Assembly (NCBI GenBank): GCA_905370255.1
Contig: CAJPKC010000026.1
Location: 1 to 9,542, forward strand
DNA length: 9,542 nt
Direction: 5' to 3'
DNA from: Streptococcus oralis
Lineage (GTDB): Bacteria; Bacillota; Bacilli; Lactobacillales; Streptococcaceae
The translations under genes were made by a program, and so were the position numbers. The notes under the pieces were generated by a model. The model searched no databases, had not been told where the DNA came from, and saw only the letters and a program-made list of their open reading frames with translations. Below, one piece after another: positions 6,649 through 9,542 of this stretch (the stretch's first letter is position 1; each line of letters starts with the position of its first letter).

Positions 6649-6665
6649 AGTTTTAATATCAAAAT
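6649..6665 (+). promoter_or_regulatory. Candidate FabT-like operator in the fabM leader
   Basis: AGTTTTAATATCAAAAT matches the FabT-box pattern ANTTTGANNNTCAAANT with one mismatch (T for G in the left half). It lies just downstream of the expected fabM transcription start, where a bound repressor could block initiation or elongation. Published work in S. pneumoniae reports fabM as outside FabT control, so this is a candidate only. The local AT content makes a chance match plausible. Confidence 0.35.
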
Positions 6666-6694
6666 ATTTTATATTTAAACAAAAGGAGTCTGTG

Positions 6695-7483
6695 ATGTTT
6701 GAAACAATTTTGTATTCTGTCGAAAACGATCTCGCGTCAATTTCTTTAAATCGTCCTGAAGTTTCCAATGGTTTTAATATTCCAATGTGTCAGGAAATTT
6801 TAGCTGCCTTGGAAGATGCAGAAAAAAATGAGGAAGTAAAATTCATTATTCTATCAGCAGAAGGGAAAATCTTTTCAGTTGGTGGAGATTTGAGCGAAAT
6901 GAAACGCGCAGTCGATGCGGATGACATCGAGTCTCTTGTTTTAATTGCCGAATTAGTTAATACAATTTCAAAGAAAATTAAGCAATTACCAAAGCCGGTT
7001 ATTATGGTGGCAGATGGAGCGGTCGCAGGAGCAGCTGCTAACATTGCAGTAGCTGTTGATTTTTGTATTATTAGTGATCGTACTAAATTTATCCAAGCCT
7101 TTGTTGGGGTTGGTTTAGCACCGGATGCGGGTGGGTTATTCTTGTTAGGAAAAGCCATTGGCATGTCTCGGGCTACTCATTTAGTAATGACGGGTGAAGC
7201 CTTGACTGCTGAAAAGGCATTTGATTATGGCCTAGCTTATCGTGTTTGTGAATCTGAAAGACTCGATAAAACAGTTGAGCAATTGCTTAAAAAATTAAGA
7301 AGAGGATCTTCAAATTCTTATGCTGCCATGAAAGAAATGGTTTGGGAAGCCTTCTTGAAAGAATGGGACCAATATGCGAATCTTGAATTAAATTTGCAAA
7401 AGAAACTAGCATTTACAGAAGATTTTAAAGAGGGGGTTATTGCCTACTCTGAAAAACGTCGGCCACAATTTAAAGGAAAATAA
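6695..7483 (+). CDS. fabM: trans-2-decenoyl-ACP isomerase FabM
   Basis: Crotonase-fold enzyme that converts trans-2-decenoyl-ACP to cis-3-decenoyl-ACP, diverting chains to unsaturated fatty acids in streptococci, which lack FabA. It has 262 residues, the normal family length. [10 protein letters not shown] (60-69) and [10 protein letters not shown] (107-116) form the oxyanion-hole regions, and GLAPDAGG holds D144, which lines up with the catalytic Asp of dienoyl-CoA isomerases by motif position. The ATG at 6695 has AAGGAG at 6683-6688. An in-frame ATG at 6629 would add 22 residues but overlaps the promoter -10 and has no ribosome site. No clear terminator separates it from fabT, so read-through into the fabT operon is likely. 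Its identity rests on the crotonase motifs together with its place directly before fabT-fabH-acpP-fabK. Confidence 0.93.
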   Translation: MFETILYSVENDLASISLNRPEVSNGFNIPMCQEILAALEDAEKNEEVKFIILSAEGKIFSVGGDLSEMKRAVDADDIESLVLIAELVNTISKKIKQLPKPVIMVADGAVAGAAANIAVAVDFCIISDRTKFIQAFVGVGLAPDAGGLFLLGKAIGMSRATHLVMTGEALTAEKAFDYGLAYRVCESERLDKTVEQLLKKLRRGSSNSYAAMKEMVWEAFLKEWDQYANLELNLQKKLAFTEDFKEGVIAYSEKRRPQFKGK

Positions 7484-7517
7484 ATTTGTATTTTTTCTAT
7501 GTTTTGTGAAAAAATGC

Positions 7518-7546
7518 TTGCAAATTATTTTCATTTTTGATAAAAT
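7518..7546 (+). promoter_or_regulatory. Promoter of the fabT-fabH-acpP operon
   Basis: TTGCAA (7518-7523), 17-base spacer, TAAAAT (7541-7546). The start of transcription would be near 7553, inside the FabT palindrome, giving a leader of about 27 bases that carries AGGAGG. The overlap of operator and -10 implies direct repression. Confidence 0.8.
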
Positions 7547-7560
7547 TTGACTATCAAAGT
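7544..7560 (+). promoter_or_regulatory. FabT operator (FabT box)
   Basis: AATTTGACTATCAAAGT contains the perfect palindrome TTTGA-CTA-TCAAA and fits the streptococcal FabT site ANTTTGANNNTCAAANT. It overlaps the -10 box and start region of fabT, so FabT bound with long-chain acyl-ACP should repress its own operon. The site type is established for S. pneumoniae; its use here is inferred from sequence match and position. Confidence 0.85.
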
Positions 7561-7579
7561 AAAATTAGGAGGTGGAGTT

Positions 7580-8014
7580 TTGAATTACCAATTAGTTAAC
7601 GACTATTTAACATCCATCTTTAATAATGTTTTGGTTATTGAGGAGTCGAGCCTAAGAGCAAGTCGATTCAAAGATGTTTCTATTAAAGAAATGCATACGA
7701 TCGATGTGATTGGTTCGACACCGAATGCAACCCCGAGTGATATTTCACGGGAGTTGATGGTGACTTTGGGGACTGTCACGACAAGTTTGAATAATCTTGA
7801 GCGCAAAGGGTATATCGAAAGAAGAAGATCGGAAGTTGATCGCCGGGTTGTACACTTGAGTTTAACGAAGAACGGTCGTCTACTTTATCGTCTTCATCAG
7901 CAATTCCATAAACGGATGGTCAACCAGATTATTGGAGATATGAGTCCCGAAGAGAAGAAAGTGATGCAAAAAGGATTGCAAAATCTGTATCGTTTCTTGG
8001 AGGAAATTAAATAA
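7580..8014 (+). CDS. fabT: FabT, MarR-family repressor of fatty-acid synthesis
   Basis: Winged-helix repressor of the fab genes; in S. pneumoniae it binds DNA more tightly with long-chain acyl-ACP, linking gene expression to fatty-acid supply. It has 144 residues, matching the known length. The helix-turn-helix spans about residues 51-75 ([20 protein letters not shown]) and the wing about 80-93 with RRRSEVDRR. The start is a TTG at 7580 with AGGAGG at 7567-7572, seven bases away. An earlier in-frame TTG at 7547 lies within the operator and before the expected transcription start, so it is rejected. The stop codon overlaps the fabH start by one base (TAATG), which implies coupled translation. 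The rare start codon probably keeps repressor levels low. Confidence 0.95.
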   Translation: MNYQLVNDYLTSIFNNVLVIEESSLRASRFKDVSIKEMHTIDVIGSTPNATPSDISRELMVTLGTVTTSLNNLERKGYIERRRSEVDRRVVHLSLTKNGRLLYRLHQQFHKRMVNQIIGDMSPEEKKVMQKGLQNLYRFLEEIK

Positions 8015-8988
8015 TGGTCTTTGCTAAAATTAGTCAAGTTGCTCATTATGCACCTGACCAAGTCGTATCAAATGATGATTTGGCTGAGATCATGGATACA
8101 AGTGATGAATGGATCAGTAGTCGGACAGGTATCCTTCGGCGTCACATTTCAAAAGATGAGACGACAAGTGATCTAGCAACAATTGTTGCACAAAGATTAT
8201 TAGCAAAAGCAAACTTAGATGCTGAGGAAATTGATTTCATCGTTGTTGCTACGATTACTCCAGACAGCTTAATGCCATCAACTGCAGCCCGGGTACAAGC
8301 TAATATTGGAGCTTCTCGAGCTTTTGCCTTTGATCTGACTGCAGCATGTAGCGGATTTGTATTTGCATTAGCCACTGCTGAAAAATACATTTCTTCAGGT
8401 ATGTACCGGCGAGGAATTGTGATCGGTAGTGAGACGCTTTCAAAAGTATTAGACTGGTCAGACCGTTCCACTTCAGTCCTTTTTGGAGATGGAGCTGGTG
8501 GTGTCTTGCTTGAAGCAAGCGATCAAAAATCGTTTTTGGCTGAGAATCTTTTTACAGATGGTAGCCGAGGTGCTAGTCTTGAGTCTTGCTATTTGGGTCT
8601 GTCTTCCCCTTATTCAGATGAAGTTTCCGATCGAAGATATCTGACAATGGATGGACGGGCAGTTTTTGATTTTGCCATTCGCGATGTCACGAAAAGTATT
8701 CAAAAAATGATAGCAGACGCCTCTATGGAAGCAGAAGAGATTGACTATTTTCTGTTACACCAGGCGAATGACCGAATGTTAGATAAGATGTCAAAAAAAC
8801 TGGGTGTCTCTAGAGAGAAAATCCCAGCAAATATGATGGAATATGGGAACACTAGTGCTGCTAGTATCCCCATTCTATTATCGGAGTGTGTCGAGAATCA
8901 TCGAATCAAGATGGATGGAAGTCAAAAAATTCTTCTAACAGGATTCGGTGGAGGTTTGACATGGGGCACACTTCTTGTTACAATCTAG
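8014..8988 (+). CDS. fabH: 3-oxoacyl-ACP synthase III FabH
   Basis: Initiates fatty-acid synthesis by condensing an acyl-CoA primer, usually acetyl-CoA, with malonyl-ACP. It has 324 residues, the normal length. The Cys-His-Asn triad is complete: C112 in [10 protein letters not shown]249 in LLHQAND and N279 in YGNTSAAS. The end GFGGGLTWG carries the usual C-terminal glycine loop. [11 protein letters not shown] near the start contains the conserved Trp and Arg of the CoA-binding region. The ATG shares one base with the fabT stop; GGAGG at 7999-8003 sits inside fabT. It is therefore in the FabT-controlled operon. Confidence 0.97.
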   Translation: MVFAKISQVAHYAPDQVVSNDDLAEIMDTSDEWISSRTGILRRHISKDETTSDLATIVAQRLLAKANLDAEEIDFIVVATITPDSLMPSTAARVQANIGASRAFAFDLTAACSGFVFALATAEKYISSGMYRRGIVIGSETLSKVLDWSDRSTSVLFGDGAGGVLLEASDQKSFLAENLFTDGSRGASLESCYLGLSSPYSDEVSDRRYLTMDGRAVFDFAIRDVTKSIQKMIADASMEAEEIDYFLLHQANDRMLDKMSKKLGVSREKIPANMMEYGNTSAASIPILLSECVENHRIKMDGSQKILLTGFGGGLTWGTLLVTI

Positions 8989-8994
8989 TTAAAC

Positions 8995-9008
8995 ATGTGG
9001 AAACACAT
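8995..9008 (+). other. Small GAAA-loop hairpin between fabH and acpP
   Basis: ATGTG-GAAA-CACAT, a 5-bp stem with a GNRA tetraloop, lies 6 bases after the fabH stop and is followed by TTTTAAAAATTT. It is too weak for a firm terminator call. It may be a pause, processing or stability element that lets acpP be expressed at a different level from fabH. Confidence 0.35.
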
Positions 9009-9046
9009 TTTAAAAATTTATATATTATTTTTTAAGGAGGCCTATC

Positions 9047-9271
9047 ATGGCAGTATTTGAAAAAGTACAAGAAATTATCGTTGAAGAACTTGGTAAAGAA
9101 CCATCAGAAGTAACTCTTGAATCTACATTCGAAGATTTAGAAGCAGATTCATTGGATTTGTTCCAAGTGATCTCTGAAATTGAAGATGCTTTTGACATCC
9201 AAATCGAAACTGAAGAAGGATTGTCTACAGTTGGTGACCTTGTCGCTTACGTAGAAGAAAAAACAAAATAA
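9047..9271 (+). CDS. acpP: Acyl carrier protein
   Basis: Small acidic carrier that holds growing acyl chains on a phosphopantetheine arm. It has 74 residues, in the normal range. The attachment motif DSL is at D34-S35-L36, with S35 the modified serine, followed by the acidic recognition helix ([15 protein letters not shown]) that docks FabH, FabK and the rest of the pathway. The strong AAGGAGG at 9034-9040 with 6-base spacing suits a very abundant protein. It lies 58 bases after fabH, probably in the same operon, with a partial terminator after it. Streptococci often have a second ACP gene elsewhere; the fab-cluster location marks this one as the fatty-acid ACP. Confidence 0.96.
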   Translation: MAVFEKVQEIIVEELGKEPSEVTLESTFEDLEADSLDLFQVISEIEDAFDIQIETEEGLSTVGDLVAYVEEKTK

Positions 9272-9279
9272 TGATAGAT

Positions 9280-9310
9280 GAGAGTATCGAAAGATATTCT
9301 CTCTTATTTA
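9280..9310 (+). terminator. Weak terminator or attenuator after acpP
   Basis: GAGAGTATC-GAAA-GATATTCTC forms a 9-bp stem (one G:T pair) capped by a GNRA tetraloop at 9280-9301, followed by the T-rich TCTTATTTA. It lies 8 bases after the acpP stop. The imperfect U-tract suggests partial termination, leaving some read-through to fabK. Confidence 0.6.
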
Positions 9311-9364
9311 GGTAATAGTTTGAGGCTCAAAGAAACAATCTTTTAAACTCAAACTATTACTTAA
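9308..9364 (+). repeat. Long inverted repeat between acpP and fabK
   Basis: TTAGGTAATAGTTTGAG (9308-9324) pairs with CTCAAACTATTACTTAA (9348-9364), 16 of 17 positions plus one G:T, around a 23-base loop. Both arms end in the FabT half-site TTTGAG/CTCAAA. No T-run follows, so it is not an ordinary terminator; a role in regulator binding or RNA structure before fabK is inferred. Confidence 0.7.
9317..9333 (+). promoter_or_regulatory. Second FabT operator, upstream of fabK
   Basis: AGTTTGAGGCTCAAAGA contains the perfect TTTGA-GGC-TCAAA palindrome of a FabT box and lies 53 bases before the fabK start. FabT sites in front of both fabT and fabK are established in S. pneumoniae, and this matches that layout. 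A weak promoter could use TTGAGG (9320-9325) as -35 and TTTAAA (9342-9347) as -10, in which case the operator would cover the -35. Confidence 0.7.
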
Positions 9365-9385
9365 GTGAAAAAAGAGGTAGGTATA

Positions 9386-9542
9386 ATGCAAACACGAATT
9401 ACTGAACTATTGAATATTAAATATCCAATCTTCCAAGGTGGTATGGCCTGGGTTGCTGATGGCGACTTGGCTGGAGCCGTTTCAAATGCTGGTGGACTCG
9501 GAATTATTGGTGGTGGTAATGCCCCTAAAGAAGTGGTAAAAG
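9386..9542 (+). CDS. fabK: Enoyl-ACP reductase FabK, N-terminal part
   Basis: Start of the FMN-dependent, NADH-using enoyl-ACP reductase that completes each elongation cycle and replaces FabI in many streptococci. Only 52 codons lie inside the window; the gene runs off its right end without a stop. The protein begins [20 protein letters not shown], with [17 protein letters not shown] and LGIIGGG, the conserved flavin-binding start of the nitronate monooxygenase-like FabK family. The ATG at 9386 has AGAGG at 9373-9377. Its position after acpP and the FabT box before it agree with the streptococcal cluster order. The identification is secure in spite of the truncation. Confidence 0.95.
   Translation, partial: MQTRITELLNIKYPIFQGGMAWVADGDLAGAVSNAGGLGIIGGGNAPKEVVK

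Noticed and set aside
6629..6694. Upstream ATG for fabM
   Set aside because: It overlaps the promoter -10, has no ribosome site and adds residues foreign to the crotonase fold. The ATG at 6695 has AAGGAG.
7488..7517. Terminator after fabM (GTATTTTTTC / GAAAAAATGC)
   Set aside because: The stem is almost only A:T pairs with a 10-base loop and no T-run after it. It is too weak to call.
7547..7579. Upstream TTG for fabT
   Set aside because: It lies within the FabT operator and before the likely transcription start. The TTG at 7580 gives the known 144-residue protein.
6790..8518. Open frames of 67-124 residues on the minus strand within fabM, fabT and fabH
   Set aside because: They are fully inside well-identified genes, have no ribosome sites, and show compositions expected of antisense frames.

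Overview
The window looks like chromosomal DNA of a Streptococcus, most likely the mitis/sanguinis/parasanguinis side of the genus. The main evidence is the right half: an aspartokinase gene diverging from fabM-fabT-fabH-acpP-fabK, which is the start of the streptococcal type II fatty-acid synthesis cluster as known from S. pneumoniae. AT-rich DNA, strong AAGGAG-type ribosome binding sites and an LPXTG surface protein agree. The species cannot be fixed from the sequence alone.

Layout. (1) Positions 10-3348 (+) encode a 1112-residue sortase-anchored adhesin. It has a signal peptide, an MSCRAMM-like collagen/fibrinogen-binding N-terminal region, a SpaA/Cna_B-type domain, two FctA-like isopeptide domains, three 120-residue SpaA-like tandem repeats, a TPPT stalk and an LPSTG anchor. 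A strong hairpin terminator follows. (2) Positions 3585-5020 hold a complete-looking 1436-bp IS3-family (IS150-type) insertion sequence on the minus strand. It has 25-bp imperfect terminal inverted repeats, orfA, orfB with an intact DD(35)E triad, an A6G frameshift heptamer, and a hairpin over the start of orfA. Its flanks look like the two halves of a terminator hairpin that it split. (3) Positions 5096-6451 (-) encode aspartate kinase, with its own promoter and terminator. (4) From 6605 rightwards lie fabM, fabT, fabH, acpP and the start of fabK (cut by the window end), all on the plus strand.

How the genes work together. FabM isomerises trans-2- to cis-3-decenoyl-ACP and so makes the precursor of unsaturated fatty acids. 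FabH starts each chain by condensing acetyl-CoA with malonyl-ACP. AcpP carries the intermediates, and FabK is the FMN-dependent enoyl-ACP reductase. FabT is the MarR-type repressor of the pathway. A near-perfect FabT palindrome sits on the -10 box of fabT, and a second one lies between acpP and fabK. A one-mismatch FabT-like site downstream of the fabM promoter is the least expected regulatory signal here.

I see no clearly new multi-gene system. The points most worth checking are the mosaic adhesin repeats, the IS in a terminator-like hairpin with no visible target duplication, the IS self-silencing hairpin, and the FabT-like sites at fabM and before fabK.
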